64,000 nucleotides of DNA. Origin: Streptomyces fulvoviolaceus (lineage in GTDB: Bacteria > Actinomycetota > Actinomycetes > Streptomycetales > Streptomycetaceae). Location of the stretch: positions 62,001 to 126,000 of the forward strand of contig NZ_JOEY01000007.1 in assembly GCF_000718165.1 (NCBI RefSeq), given 5' to 3'. The notes under the pieces are model-generated. The model was given only the letters and a program-made list of their open reading frames with translations. It was not told the DNA's origin and made no database searches. Below, piece after piece: positions 49,559 through 59,783 of this stretch. The position numbers and the translations under genes are program-made. Numbering within the stretch: position 1 is the first letter of the stretch; every line of letters begins with the position of its first letter.

Positions 49559-51163
49559 ATGACGTCGACGCCTTCCGGACCGGCACGGGCCGGGTATGCG
49601 CCCTTCGCCCACCTCACCGTGCCCAACGCCGCCCTGTATCGCCGGGTGATGGGTGCGTTCCTGGCCGCCAAGGAGCGCTTCGCGGTGCATCTGCGGCCCG
49701 AGGACGTGTTCGCGGTGCTGCCGCCGGAGTGCCGGCCCGCCGACTTGGATGCCGTGGTCAAGGCGCTGGACAGCCTTGTCGAGTGGGGCAATCTGCGGGC
49801 GGATCCGGACACCTCCCGGGTCACCGCGGTCGAGGACTTCTACCGCAAGCGCTTCATCTACCAGCTCACGCAGGCCGGCGAGGCCGCCGAGCTGGCGCTG
49901 TCGGCGTATGACGAGGCGCTGGGGCGGCGTGGTGCGCTGCAGGCGGTGGCCCTGCACGACATCGTCACCCAGCTGCGGGCCCTGCTGGTGATCGCCGCCG
50001 AGCAGGAGGACGAGCTGGAGGGCGAGCCGGACGCGGCCAAGGCGCATCTGGCGCTGTCCGCGCTCACGAGCCGGTTCGAGGCGCTGGCGGAGAACGCGCG
50101 GGCGTTCATGGGCTCTCTGCAGCGCACCATCGACCTGCACGATGTGGAGGTCGAGGTGTTCCTCGCCTACAAGGACCGCCTGATCCAGTACCTGGAGCGG
50201 TTCATCCAGGACCTGATCACCCTGGGCGGGCGGATCGCCCTGCTCATCGGCGAGTTGGAGGAGCGGGGCCGGGTCGGTGTGCTGTTGCGGCTGGCGGCGG
50301 CCCGGGAGGCGGCCGACGCCGCCCCGGACGAGGCCGAGAGCGCCGAGGCGCGGGCGTACGAGCGGTGGGTGGGCAGGTGGTCGGGGCTGGCCGCCTGGTT
50401 CGTGTCGGCGGACGGCCGCGAGTCGCAGGCCCGCCTGCTGCGCGGGCGCGCTCTTGGGGCGATCCCGCAACTGCTGGCGGTCGTACGCCAGTTGAACGAG
50501 CGGCGGGCCGGGCGCTCGGACCGCTCGGCGGACTTTCGGACCCTGGCCCGCTGGTTCGCCGAAGCCCCCGACGACGCGGCGCGGCACCGGCTGTGGCGCG
50601 CCGCGTTCGGGCTGTATCCGGCACGTCACCTCACCGTCGACGCCGACACCCTCGACCGGCGCGCCGCCCAGGCGGTGGCCGCCTCCACCCCGTGGGCCGA
50701 GGCCGAGCCGCTGCGCATCAGCCCGCAACTGCGCCGCACCGGCAGCTACGAGCGGCGCGGCAAGACCCGCCGGGTACAGGACCGGTCCGAGCAGCGCAGG
50801 CGCCTGGCCGAGATCGCCGCCAAGCAGGCGCAGGAGATCGCGGCCGCCCGCGCCCGCCTCGCGACGGACGGCACCACGCGGCTGTCCGCGCTCGGCGAGC
50901 TCGACCCGCTCGCCTTCGGTCTCTTCCTTCAGCTGCTCGGCGACGCCCTGGCCACCTGGCGGCCCGGCATGACGGCCACCGTCGCGACCAGCAACGACGG
51001 CACGATGGAGGTCCGGCTCACCGCCCTGGCGGACGGGACGACGGCCCAGATCCGCACCCCCGGCGGCACCTTCCGCGGACCCGACCACCTGGTCGAGATC
51101 ACCGATCTCACCCGAACCGGTCAGGTGCGCGCCGACGACACTTCGACGGGAGGGGAGCGATGA
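49559..51163 (+). CDS. jetA: Wadjet JetA (TIGR02677-type)
   Basis: 534 residues from ATG 49559. The front (YAPFAHLTVPNAALYRRVMG, ERFAVHLRPEDVFAVL) is a winged-helix region, followed by long helices (EVEVFLAYKDRLIQYLERFI) and a charged section with RRGKTRRVQDRSEQRRRL. This is the pattern of the TIGR02677 family, the kleisin-like JetA of the Wadjet subtype built from TIGR02677/02678/02680/02679 proteins. It joins JetB and JetC to form a DNA-loop-extruding complex that singles out plasmids. The gene order A-B-C-D and the overlapping stops/starts confirm it. The stop overlaps the next start (ATGA at 51160). Confidence 0.87.
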   Translation: MTSTPSGPARAGYAPFAHLTVPNAALYRRVMGAFLAAKERFAVHLRPEDVFAVLPPECRPADLDAVVKALDSLVEWGNLRADPDTSRVTAVEDFYRKRFIYQLTQAGEAAELALSAYDEALGRRGALQAVALHDIVTQLRALLVIAAEQEDELEGEPDAAKAHLALSALTSRFEALAENARAFMGSLQRTIDLHDVEVEVFLAYKDRLIQYLERFIQDLITLGGRIALLIGELEERGRVGVLLRLAAAREAADAAPDEAESAEARAYERWVGRWSGLAAWFVSADGRESQARLLRGRALGAIPQLLAVVRQLNERRAGRSDRSADFRTLARWFAEAPDDAARHRLWRAAFGLYPARHLTVDADTLDRRAAQAVAASTPWAEAEPLRISPQLRRTGSYERRGKTRRVQDRSEQRRRLAEIAAKQAQEIAAARARLATDGTTRLSALGELDPLAFGLFLQLLGDALATWRPGMTATVATSNDGTMEVRLTALADGTTAQIRTPGGTFRGPDHLVEITDLTRTGQVRADDTSTGGER

Positions 51164-52389
51164 CCACGCCCCTGGGCGAGGTGCTGGACAGCCGGCGCGC
51201 CGCCGAGTTCCACAAGGCCGCCCGCGCGCTGCTGAAGGAGCCGCTGCTGCTCGCGCACGGCCCGCACGCCGAGGAGTTCCGGCTGGTGCGCCAGCACGCC
51301 GACGACCTGCGCGACTGGTTCGACCGCAACACCGGCTGGCCGCTGCGGGTGGACGCGGAGGCGGCGCGGCTGGGCAGGGCACCCGGCACCCTGGCCGACC
51401 CCACCCATCCGGCCCGCGAGGCCTCCCGCGCCCGCGCGCCCTTCACCCGCCGCCGCTATGTGCTGCTGTGCCTGGCGCTGGCCGCGCTGGAGCGGGGCGA
51501 GGCGCAGATCGCGCTCGGCCGGCTCGCCGAGCAGGTGGTCCTGGATGCCGCCGATCCCCATCTGGCCGCCGCCGGCATCGAGTTCACGCTGGAGCGGCGC
51601 GAGGAGCGGCTGGACCTGGCGGCGGTGGTACGGCTGCTCATGCGGTACGGAGTGCTGCGGCGGGTGGCCGGGGACGAGGACGCCTACGTCAGCGGGGCGG
51701 GCGATGTGCTCTACGACGTCCAGCGCCGCGTCCTGGCCGGACTGCTCGCCGCCCGCCGCGGCCCGTCGATGATCACCGCCGACGGCTTCGAGGACCGCCT
51801 GGCCGAGCTGGCCGCCGAGAGCGCCCTGGACAGCGACGAACTGCGCTTCCGCGCCATCCGCCAGCGGCTGACCCGGCGCCTGCTGGACGACCCGGTGCTG
51901 TACTACGCCGAGCTGACCGACGCGGAGCTCGCCTACCTCACCCGCCAGCGCGCCTTCATCACCGCGCGGATCACCGAACTGACCGGCCTGGTCGCGGAGG
52001 TGCGGGCCGAGGGCATCGCCATGGTCGACCCCCTGGACGACCTGACCGACGTACGGATGCCCGAGCAGGGCACCCAAGGGCACGTCACCTTGCTGCTCGC
52101 CGAGCACCTCGCGGCCGCGAACGGCGCGGTCAGCCGCGGTGAACTGGAGCGCAGGGTGCGGGAACTGGCCGTCGAACACGGCGGCTTCTGGTCCAAGAGC
52201 GCCAAACAGCCGGGCTCGGAAGCGGAGTTGGTCGACCAGGCCCTGGCCAAGCTGACCGCGCTCGGCCTGGTCACCGCCGCACCCGGCGGCGTCGCCCCGC
52301 TGCCGGCGTTGGCCCGGTACGCGGTCGGCGAGACCGTCGTAAGGGAACCGGGAGTCCCTGCCCCCCGTACCTCTCAGCGAAAGGCGTGA
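51160..52389 (+). CDS. jetB: Wadjet JetB (TIGR02678-type)
   Basis: 409 residues. TIGR02678 features include AARALLKEPLLLAHGPHAEE, FRLVRQHADDLRDWFDRNTG, FTRRRYVLLCLALAALERGE and VLYDVQRRVLAGLLA, with a late winged-helix (VSRGELERRVRELAVEHGGF). JetB is the KITE-like subunit that bridges kleisin and SMC. It is translated jointly with jetA (4-base overlap) and jetC (GTGA at 52386). Confidence 0.87.
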   Translation: MTTPLGEVLDSRRAAEFHKAARALLKEPLLLAHGPHAEEFRLVRQHADDLRDWFDRNTGWPLRVDAEAARLGRAPGTLADPTHPAREASRARAPFTRRRYVLLCLALAALERGEAQIALGRLAEQVVLDAADPHLAAAGIEFTLERREERLDLAAVVRLLMRYGVLRRVAGDEDAYVSGAGDVLYDVQRRVLAGLLAARRGPSMITADGFEDRLAELAAESALDSDELRFRAIRQRLTRRLLDDPVLYYAELTDAELAYLTRQRAFITARITELTGLVAEVRAEGIAMVDPLDDLTDVRMPEQGTQGHVTLLLAEHLAAANGAVSRGELERRVRELAVEHGGFWSKSAKQPGSEAELVDQALAKLTALGLVTAAPGGVAPLPALARYAVGETVVREPGVPAPRTSQRKA

Positions 52390-55300
52390 GAGCTGTGACC
52401 GCCCTGCCCACTCCCGCACCTGGCCGGTGGCGGCCGCTGCGTATCGGCCTGGTCGACCTTTTCTACTACGACACCGAGGAGTTCTGGTTCCGGGACGGAC
52501 GGCTGCTGCTGCGCGGCAACAACGGCACCGGCAAGTCCAAGGTCCTCGCCCTCACCCTGCCCTTCCTCCTGGACGGCGACCTGTCCGCGCGGCGCGTGGA
52601 GCCCGACGCCGACCCGGGCAAGCGCATGGAGTGGAACCTGCTGTTGGGCGGGCAGCATCCGCACCCGGAGCGGCTCGGCTACACCTGGATCGAGTTCGGC
52701 CGCCGGGACAGTAAGGACAACGCCGCCGGACAGGACCGCTTCCTCACCCTGGCCTGCGGGCTGAAGGCGGTGGCGGGGCGGGGTATCGCCCGCCACTGGT
52801 ACGCCGTCACCGACCAGCGGATCGGGGAGGAGCTCAGTCTGCTCGACGCCACCGGCACCGCGCTGTCGCGGGACCGGCTCGCGGAAGCCGTCGGCGGGCG
52901 CGGCATGGTGTACGACACCGCCACCGCGTATCGCAGGGGCGTCGACGAGGCGCTGTTCGGACTGGGTGAGCGGCGGTACGCGGCCCTGGTGGACCTGCTC
53001 ATCCAGCTGCGCCAGCCGCAGCTGTCGAAGCGGCCCAACGAGGCGGCGCTGTCGCGTGCTCTGACCGAGGCGCTGCCGCCCATGGACCAGGCGGTGATCG
53101 CCGACGTGGCCGAGGCGTTCCGGTCTCTGGACGAGGAGAAGGAGGAGCTGCGGGCGGCCACCGAGGCCGAGCGGGCCGCCTCCGCCTTCCTGGACCACTA
53201 CCGCCGCTACGCCCGCGTCGCCACCCGCCGCCGCGCCCGGCTCCCCCGCCACGAACACGCCCGCTACGAACAGCTGAACCGCGACCTCGTGCAGGCGGAG
53301 AGCGAGCGGTCGCAGGCCGAGGAGGACCGGGAGCGGATCGCCGGACGGATCGCGGAGCTGGAGGAGAGTGCCGCACGGCTGAAGGCGCAGGAGGCCGCAC
53401 TGCGCGAGGGCCCGGAGATGCGCAGCGCCCGGGAGCTGGAGCAGGCGGCGGCCGACGCCCGACGCACCGCCGGGGACCAGGCCCGCGCCGAGGCGGACCG
53501 GGAGCAGGCCGCCCAGGCCCACACCCGCGCCCTGGACCGCCTCGAGAGTGCCGGCAGGCGGCTCGCGGCGGCCGAGCAGCAGGTCGCGGACACGCTCGCC
53601 CGCGAGCGGGAGGCGGCCTGTGCCGCCCGCCTCGACGGTGATCTGCCCACCGAAGGCGCGCCGGAGGCCGAACTGCGCCACGCGGCCGAGGAGTCGGTGG
53701 CCCGCAGGCGGCGCACCCTCGACCATGTGGAGGAGCTGGCGACGCGCGCCGAGCAGGCCGCCGCCGAGCGGCGCGCCGCCGCCCGCCGCCTGGACGAGGC
53801 GCAGACCGAGGCCGGGCACACCGCCGAACGGCACGCGCAGGCGGAGGCCGCTGCGGCCGAGGCGGGCCGGGAACTGGTCGCCGCCGTACGCGAACACCTC
53901 GACACCTGTGAGGAGTTGACACCCCGGGATCCGGCGGGCCTGCTGGACGGTCTGCAGGAATGGGTCGCGCACCTCCAAGGCCCCTCCCTCGCGCGCGTGG
54001 ACGCCGCCGACGCCCATCGCGCCAGGTCCGCGCACCTGGCCGACCGGACGGCCGCCCTCGGTCAACGGCTGGCCGAACTGCACGCCCGGCGCGCCGAGAC
54101 CGAGCGGGAGCTGGCCGGCCTGGAGGCGGGCGGCCAGCGCGGTCCCACGGCACCCCACACGCGTACTCCCGGCGTCCGCGACCAGGCCTCCGGGGCGCCG
54201 CTGTGGCGTCTGGTCGACTTCCACGACCACGTCACCGCCGCTGAACGCGCGGGTCTGGAGGCGGCGTTGGAGGCCTCCGGGCTCCTGGATGCCTGGGTGT
54301 GCCCGGACGGTACCGCCGTGTCCGCCGACGGGCACGACATTCTGCTGTCGCCGGGCGCCGCGCTCGCCGGGCCGGTGCTTGCCGATGTGCTGCGCCCGGC
54401 TGTGGACCACGGTGACGTACGTGCCATGGCGGTGGGCGAGCAGACGGTGGCCCGCCTTCTGGCCGCCGTGGGTCTCGGCTCCGGCGGCGACACCTGGGTG
54501 GCGGCGGACGGCCGCTTCCGGGTCGGAGCGCTGACCGGCAGCTGGTCGAAGCAGGCCGCCGTGTACGTGGGTGAGGGCGCCCGCGAGGAGGCGCGCCGGG
54601 CCCGGATCGCTGTCCTGCGCGGCGAACTCGCGGCCCTGGCACACCAGTCGGACCAGCTGCAGGCCGAGCGGGCCACGGTGGCCCGGCGCCGCCGCACCCT
54701 GGACGCCGAACTGGCCGCCGTCCCCGACGACGCCGCCCTGCGCGACGCGCACGCGCTGGCCGCGGCGGCCGCGGACGCCGCCCATCGCGCCCGGGCCCGC
54801 CAGGACGAACGCTCCGCCGAACTGGCCGCGGCGGCCGGGCAGGAAGCCGAGGCCGCCACCGAACTCACCGACACGGCAGCCGCCGTGAACCTGCCCGCCG
54901 ACCGGCCGCAACTGGCCGCTGTCCGCCAGGCGCTGGCCGACTACACCGCCGTCCTGGCCGCCCTGTGGCCCGCCCTGCGCGAGCGCGCCGACGCCGGGCG
55001 CACGGTCGCCGACGAGCGCGCGGAAGCCGAACGAGCCGGCACCCGGGTGGCCGAACTGGCCCTGCGGGCCGAGGACTCGGCCCGCCTCGCGGCCGCCGCG
55101 GACGAACGCCACACCACCTTGCGCTCCACCGTCGGCGCCGCCGTCGCGGAGCTGGAGCGGCGCCTGGCCGCCACCGCCGAGGCCCTGGCCGCGTGCGACC
55201 GCGACCAGCGCATCTCCCGCGAGGAGCACACCGCCGCCGGTCGGCGCGTCGGCCATGCGGAGGGCCGCATCGAGCAGTTGGAGAAGGACGTACGCGAGGC

Positions 55301-56600
55301 CGCCGCCTCCCGCGCCGAGGCGATCGCCTCGCTCCAGCGGTTCGCGGCCACCGGCCTGCTGACCGTCGCCCTGCCCGAGACGGCCGTGCCCCCGCCGGAC
55401 GGCGGACCGTGGGCGGCCACCCCGGCCGTCGCGCTCGCCCGCACCATCGAGGCGCAGCTGTCGGGCCCGTCCGGCACCGACGACTCCGACGGCGCATGGG
55501 AACGCGTACAAAAACGGCTCAGCGAGGAGTACAAGAAACTCCAGGACGCCCTCTCCCGCGGCGGCCACAGCGCCACCGCCCGCATGGTCGAGGACGGCAT
55601 GATCGTCGACATCGTCTACCAGGGCCGCCGGCGGACCGTGCCCGAGCTGGCCGCGGCCCTCGCCACCGAGGTGACCGAACTGGCGCGCATCCTGTCCGCG
55701 CACGAACGCGAGATCCTCGAAACCCACCTGCTCACCGAGGTCGCGGGCACCCTTCAGGAACTGATCGCAGCCGCCGAGCGGCAGGTGCGGGCCATGAACG
55801 CCGAACTTCAGGAGCGGCCCACGTCCACCGGCATGAAACTGCGTCTGGTGTGGCGCCCCTCGCGCAAGGCACCTGCCGGACTGGCCCAGGCACGCGAACG
55901 CCTGCGCCAGTCCGCGGACGCCTGGGCGTCCGAGGACCGGGCGGCGGTCGGGGAGTTCCTGCAGGCCGAGATCGCCCGCCGGCAGTCCGACGACGCGGCA
56001 GGCAGCTGGCTGGAGGTGCTCACCGCGGCGCTCGACTACCGCTCCTGGCACGAGTTCGGCATCGAACGCCACCAGCACGGCACCTGGGTTCCGGCCACCG
56101 GCCCCGCCTCCGGCGGCGAACGGGTCCTGGCCGTGTCCGTGCCACTGTTCGCCGCCGCCTCCTCGCACTACGCCACGGCCGCCCCCGACGCCCCGCGTCT
56201 GGTCACCCTGGACGAGGCGTTCGCGGGCGTGGACGACGACTCGCGGGCCAAGTGCCTGGGCCTGCTGCATGCCTTCGACCTGGACGTGGTGATGACCAGC
56301 GAACGCGAATGGGCCTGCTATCCCCAGGTCCCCGGCATCGCCATCGCCCAACTCTCCCGCGTCGACGAGATCGCCGCGGTCCTGGTGACCCGCTGGGACT
56401 GGGACGGGACCGAGCGCGTACGGGGCACCGAACCGGACCACTCCCTGGCGGTACTCCCCGCCCAGGCGGCGTCTTCGCCCACTGCGGTCGGCGCGGCGGC
56501 GCCCGGGCCGGCATCTTCGGCCACCGCGACCGGCGCGGCAGAACCCGGGCCCGCGCCGGCCGACGGCAGCGACCCCGGCCAGGACGTGCTGTGGGCATGA
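52386..56600 (+). CDS. jetC: Wadjet JetC, SMC-like ATPase (TIGR02680-type)
   Basis: 1404 residues; GTG 52386 (overlapping jetB) or GTG 52395 as start. Walker A LLRGNNGTGKSKVLALTLPF lies near 44-51. Long Ala/Glu/Arg coiled coils flank a hinge-like region (about 590-770). The C-terminal ATPase half has ASGGERVLAVSVPLFAA and Walker B PRLVTLDEAFAGVDDDSRAK. An Ala/Pro-rich tail ends the protein. The motor hydrolyses ATP to extrude plasmid DNA. Its coiled-coil composition is strongly Ala-rich, as expected for this GC content. The jetD start overlaps its stop (ATGA 56597-56600). Confidence 0.9.
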   Translation: MRAVTALPTPAPGRWRPLRIGLVDLFYYDTEEFWFRDGRLLLRGNNGTGKSKVLALTLPFLLDGDLSARRVEPDADPGKRMEWNLLLGGQHPHPERLGYTWIEFGRRDSKDNAAGQDRFLTLACGLKAVAGRGIARHWYAVTDQRIGEELSLLDATGTALSRDRLAEAVGGRGMVYDTATAYRRGVDEALFGLGERRYAALVDLLIQLRQPQLSKRPNEAALSRALTEALPPMDQAVIADVAEAFRSLDEEKEELRAATEAERAASAFLDHYRRYARVATRRRARLPRHEHARYEQLNRDLVQAESERSQAEEDRERIAGRIAELEESAARLKAQEAALREGPEMRSARELEQAAADARRTAGDQARAEADREQAAQAHTRALDRLESAGRRLAAAEQQVADTLAREREAACAARLDGDLPTEGAPEAELRHAAEESVARRRRTLDHVEELATRAEQAAAERRAAARRLDEAQTEAGHTAERHAQAEAAAAEAGRELVAAVREHLDTCEELTPRDPAGLLDGLQEWVAHLQGPSLARVDAADAHRARSAHLADRTAALGQRLAELHARRAETERELAGLEAGGQRGPTAPHTRTPGVRDQASGAPLWRLVDFHDHVTAAERAGLEAALEASGLLDAWVCPDGTAVSADGHDILLSPGAALAGPVLADVLRPAVDHGDVRAMAVGEQTVARLLAAVGLGSGGDTWVAADGRFRVGALTGSWSKQAAVYVGEGAREEARRARIAVLRGELAALAHQSDQLQAERATVARRRRTLDAELAAVPDDAALRDAHALAAAAADAAHRARARQDERSAELAAAAGQEAEAATELTDTAAAVNLPADRPQLAAVRQALADYTAVLAALWPALRERADAGRTVADERAEAERAGTRVAELALRAEDSARLAAAADERHTTLRSTVGAAVAELERRLAATAEALAACDRDQRISREEHTAAGRRVGHAEGRIEQLEKDVREAAASRAEAIASLQRFAATGLLTVALPETAVPPPDGGPWAATPAVALARTIEAQLSGPSGTDDSDGAWERVQKRLSEEYKKLQDALSRGGHSATARMVEDGMIVDIVYQGRRRTVPELAAALATEVTELARILSAHEREILETHLLTEVAGTLQELIAAAERQVRAMNAELQERPTSTGMKLRLVWRPSRKAPAGLAQARERLRQSADAWASEDRAAVGEFLQAEIARRQSDDAAGSWLEVLTAALDYRSWHEFGIERHQHGTWVPATGPASGGERVLAVSVPLFAAASSHYATAAPDAPRLVTLDEAFAGVDDDSRAKCLGLLHAFDLDVVMTSEREWACYPQVPGIAIAQLSRVDEIAAVLVTRWDWDGTERVRGTEPDHSLAVLPAQAASSPTAVGAAAPGPASSATATGAAEPGPAPADGSDPGQDVLWA

Positions 56601-57865
56601 GTACGCCCGGGCAGCCCCCGCCCCCAGGAGCGCCCCTCGGGGAACCCGGCGCGCGCCTCGATCGCGACCGTCTCGGCCGCCTGCTCGGCGACCCCGACCT
56701 CACCTGGCTGGTCGAGCGCGTCCGACGCCGCATGGAGCGGGACGAACCCCTCACCGGCCCGGTCACGCTGGCCGCCCCCACCACCGCCGAGCGCGCCGCC
56801 GCCGAACGCCTGCTGGGCCGCAGCCCGGGGGCCGGACGCTCGCTGACCGTGCGCCTCGACGCGGTGAACGCCGTGCTGCGCCGTTCCGGCATCAGCCCCG
56901 AGGGCCTCGCCACGGCCGTGACCGCCCTCACCGGCCCGGTCACCCGGCTCGCCGACGTACGCGAACGCGAGGCGAACGCCTGGCAGGACGCCTACGCCCC
57001 ACTGGCCACGCTGCGGCCTGAACTGTCCGAGTGGGCCGACCGGTTGCGCAAGGACGGCCTCGTACGCCGCCTCTCCCGCACTCCGCACGCGGCGAAGACC
57101 CTGCTGACCGACGCCGCGACGGCCCTACGGGCGCTGCCCGCAACCCCTGCCGTGTCCCTGCCCGCCTTCGCCGCCACCGCGCTCGGCGACGCCCACGCGC
57201 TCGACGACACAACCCCGCTCGCCACCATCGTCCTCTCCGGCGTCCGCGCTCTGACCGGATTCCCGGACGGCAGCGGAGCCGAATGGCGCCGCGAGGCCTG
57301 GGCCTCGGCCGGCGTGCTCAGGGACGCCCTGTCCTCCACCGTCCTCACCCTGGGTCTGCAGGGCACCGCCGCTCTGGACTGGATGACCGACACCGGCGAA
57401 CCGGCCGTCCTGACGCTGCGCCAGCTCACCCACAGCCCGCCGAGTACGGCACCTGCCGTCGTGTACGTGTGCGAGAACCCGACCGTCCTGGCCACCGCGG
57501 CCGACATCCACGGCCCCACCTGCCCGGCTCTGGTCTGCCTCCAGGGCCAGCCCTCGGCCGCCGCCCTCACCCTGCTGCGCCACCTGCACACCCACGGTTC
57601 CACGCTCCGCTACCACGGCGACTTCGACTGGGGCGGCCTGCGCATCGCCGACGCCCTGCTGCGCCGCGTCCCCTGGCAGCCCTGGCGCTACACCGCCGCC
57701 GACTACCGCACCGCGGCCGCCGCCACGCCCCTGGCCCCAGCCCTGACCGGCACACCGGCCAACGCCGCATGGGATCCCGACCTGTCCCCGGCCCTGACCG
57801 AACTCGGGGTGCGCATCGAGGAAGAGGCCGTCCTCGACACCCTCCTCGCCGACCTCGCGCCCTGA
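56597..57865 (+). CDS. jetD: Wadjet JetD, Toprim nuclease (TIGR02679-type)
   Basis: 422 residues. The N-terminal half is helical (WLVERVRRRMERDEPLTGPV). The C-terminal half carries the Toprim-like core: VVYVCENPTVLATAA (catalytic Glu) and LRYHGDFDWGGLRIADALL (DxD-type metal site). JetD cuts closed circular DNA once the SMC complex has fully extruded it. All four genes overlap, so the system looks intact and expressed as one mRNA. Confidence 0.88.
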   Translation: MSTPGQPPPPGAPLGEPGARLDRDRLGRLLGDPDLTWLVERVRRRMERDEPLTGPVTLAAPTTAERAAAERLLGRSPGAGRSLTVRLDAVNAVLRRSGISPEGLATAVTALTGPVTRLADVREREANAWQDAYAPLATLRPELSEWADRLRKDGLVRRLSRTPHAAKTLLTDAATALRALPATPAVSLPAFAATALGDAHALDDTTPLATIVLSGVRALTGFPDGSGAEWRREAWASAGVLRDALSSTVLTLGLQGTAALDWMTDTGEPAVLTLRQLTHSPPSTAPAVVYVCENPTVLATAADIHGPTCPALVCLQGQPSAAALTLLRHLHTHGSTLRYHGDFDWGGLRIADALLRRVPWQPWRYTAADYRTAAAATPLAPALTGTPANAAWDPDLSPALTELGVRIEEEAVLDTLLADLAP

Positions 57866-58448
57866 AGCCCGTCGCGCAGGTGGAACGTGGACACCGCGCG
57901 ACAACGGCCCGGCCGTTCCGGTAGGTAACGCGTCCCTGAGCCATGCGCCAAGGCAACGCGCTCGTTCAGGTGACGGGTCTGGAGATTCCCCTTCATCTCC
58001 GCTCCACTCCCCAGGCCCTGGCGGTGCTGCTGGTGCGCGCCGCATTGTTGCGGCGCACGAGCGCGGAGGCGGCCGCCGACGCGCAACCCGACCAGCAGCG
58101 GCCCCGATCCCCCGCCGGCACGCACCCGCCCCTTCACCCGCCGTCCCCTGTTTTTCTTCTGCTTTGGGGGCGAGCGCGGGGGTGTGCAGAGGGGGATGTC
58201 GGGCTGCCGACCACGCCGACAAGTCCATGATGACCTGCGGATACGCCGCCCCCGCGCGAGGAGGAGCGGGCACATGTCGGCGGGGATATCGACGCAGATG
58301 TCGGCCCGGTCGAAGGCGGTGTTGTCGCATCGTGACCGTGGTCGGGCCCTCATGGTCGCAAGGCTGGTCGGGGTTGGCTGTTGCCGTGGCCGGTACGCGC
58401 GGCGCCGTACCGGACGGTGCCGCCCTGTACAGGAGAGGCGGGCCGGCG
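57866..58448 (+). other. Gene-free interval after Wadjet
   Basis: Open frames exist on both strands in this 583-base stretch, but none has a clear start signal or family motif. A loose hairpin with a T-rich loop (CCCC 58145-58148, GGGG 58166-58169) could contribute to transcription stop. Confidence 0.4.
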
Positions 58449-59348
58449 ATGACGGACGTGGATGCGGGCGGTGGGGATCGGCTGGCGTTGGCGGTGCTGG
58501 TGCAGTACCGGATGGCCACCACCGAGCAGATGCACCGGGTGATCGCCCCGGGAGTGCGCAGCGAGCAGACCCGGCGCAGGCTGGCCAAGTTGCGCGAGGA
58601 GGGGCTGATCGACCGCATCACCCTGCCCAGGGCCGGCCGACTGCGGGTGTGGTTTCCCACCTCCTACGGCGTGCAGGTCGCCTGCGAGTGGCCGGAGTTG
58701 CGCGGCCGGCGGCCACCGAAGACAGTGTCCGACCCGACCGCCGCACGGCTGCGGGTCGGACACACGCTGACGGTGACCGAGACCGCACTGGTCTTCCTCG
58801 AGGACGCCCACCGCCGCGGCGAACTGTGCCGGCCACTGGACTGGATCCCCGAGGTCTACCACCCCCTCGGGGGCGGTGAGGCCGTCATCCCCGACGCGCT
58901 CATGTACTACCGGAGCGGCCGGGAGGGCGGCGACGGGCCGATGCTGCGGGCGTTCGTCGAGGTCGACCGGGCCACCATGGGCCCCGAACGCCTCGCCGCG
59001 AAACTCACCGCCTACGCCCGCCTCCACAACTACGTGCCCACCTCCCCGGGGCAGCGCCGGCAGACCCTGGGGCAGGAGCCGGTGCAGGAAGCATGGCGTC
59101 GGCACTACCCGCTCTTCCCCCGCCTGCTGTTCGTCCTGGACGGCACCGGCCCCGCCGGCATCACCACCCGCATCCACGCCCTGCACGCGGCCGCCAAAGA
59201 CCCGGCGTTGCCCCTCTTCATGCACACCGTCCCCGTCCTGGCCGCGGCGCTGGCAGACCTGCGCACCAAAGGCCCCTCCCAGCCCGTGTGGCACCCCGTC
59301 CAGGACCCCGACCGCAGAGTCGCCTGGAGCTGGTCGCCGCATGCGTAG
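58449..59348 (+). CDS. Replication-relaxation family protein
   Basis: 299 residues from ATG 58449, with AGGAGAGG 9-10 bases upstream. A winged-helix N-terminus (LAVLVQYRMATTEQMHRVIA, RRRLAKLREEGLIDRI) is followed by a body with RLRVGHTLTVTETALVFLED, EAVIPDALMYYRS and FVEVDRATMGPERLAAKLTA. That body has PD-(D/E)xK-like strand order (D...E.D). This matches the Replic_Relax family found on actinobacterial plasmids and integrative elements. Its presence marks plasmid- or ICE-derived DNA at this end of the island. The family was linked to plasmid replication/relaxation, but its biochemistry is poorly known. Confidence 0.8.
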   Translation: MTDVDAGGGDRLALAVLVQYRMATTEQMHRVIAPGVRSEQTRRRLAKLREEGLIDRITLPRAGRLRVWFPTSYGVQVACEWPELRGRRPPKTVSDPTAARLRVGHTLTVTETALVFLEDAHRRGELCRPLDWIPEVYHPLGGGEAVIPDALMYYRSGREGGDGPMLRAFVEVDRATMGPERLAAKLTAYARLHNYVPTSPGQRRQTLGQEPVQEAWRRHYPLFPRLLFVLDGTGPAGITTRIHALHAAAKDPALPLFMHTVPVLAAALADLRTKGPSQPVWHPVQDPDRRVAWSWSPHA

Positions 59349-59354
59349 ACGGCC

Positions 59355-59587
59355 TGCGCAGCCGCTGCACACCAACCACCGCCGACGCACGGCAGCTGCG
59401 CAGAACCCGACCACGGACCGGCCACCACCCCGAAACCCCGACCATGGCCCTGACCACAGCGATGCGCAACCCACTGCGCACCGAGCGCACACCGCATGCG
59501 CAGTACGCGTGGACGGCTGCGCAGTCAGCGCACGCAGGCGAAAAGAAGTCTGCGCAGCCGCTCACCCACCTGCCGTGGTCGTGCGCA
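59355..59587. repeat. Cluster of eight TGCGCA palindromes, helically phased
   Basis: TGCGCA occurs at 59355, 59397, 59463, 59475, 59497, 59518, 59551 and 59582. Spacings are 42, 66, 12, 22, 21, 33 and 31, mostly near multiples of 10.5-11. By base composition fewer than one copy is expected in 233 bases. Several copies extend to CTGCGCAG. The cluster fills the 435-base gap (59349-59783) between the replication-relaxation and Mrr-type genes, which holds no gene otherwise. It looks like a binding array for a repressor, partition or replication protein. Confidence 0.6.
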
Positions 59588-59783
59588 TGGTCGCCCCGGC
59601 CAACGGGCCCACCACAGCCGTCGCACTGCTGGCTTTGCACCGCTTTCGGCTACTGCGCTCACCACGACACCGCATACCATGGGGCAGCCCGGCGCCGGCC
59701 TGCTCTTCCTCTGTCAGGTGTGTGTTCCGCTCTGCCTTGGGCAGTGACCTGCCGAGCCGGGAGCGAGTACATGAGGGGGGAAC

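Noticed and set aside
52374..56441. 1355-codon open frame on the minus strand opposite jetC
   Set aside because: It mirrors the Ala-rich jetC gene. Its translation is low-complexity Gly/Arg/Gln/Leu with no motif, as expected for antisense frames of GC-rich genes. The jetC frame has clear SMC motifs.
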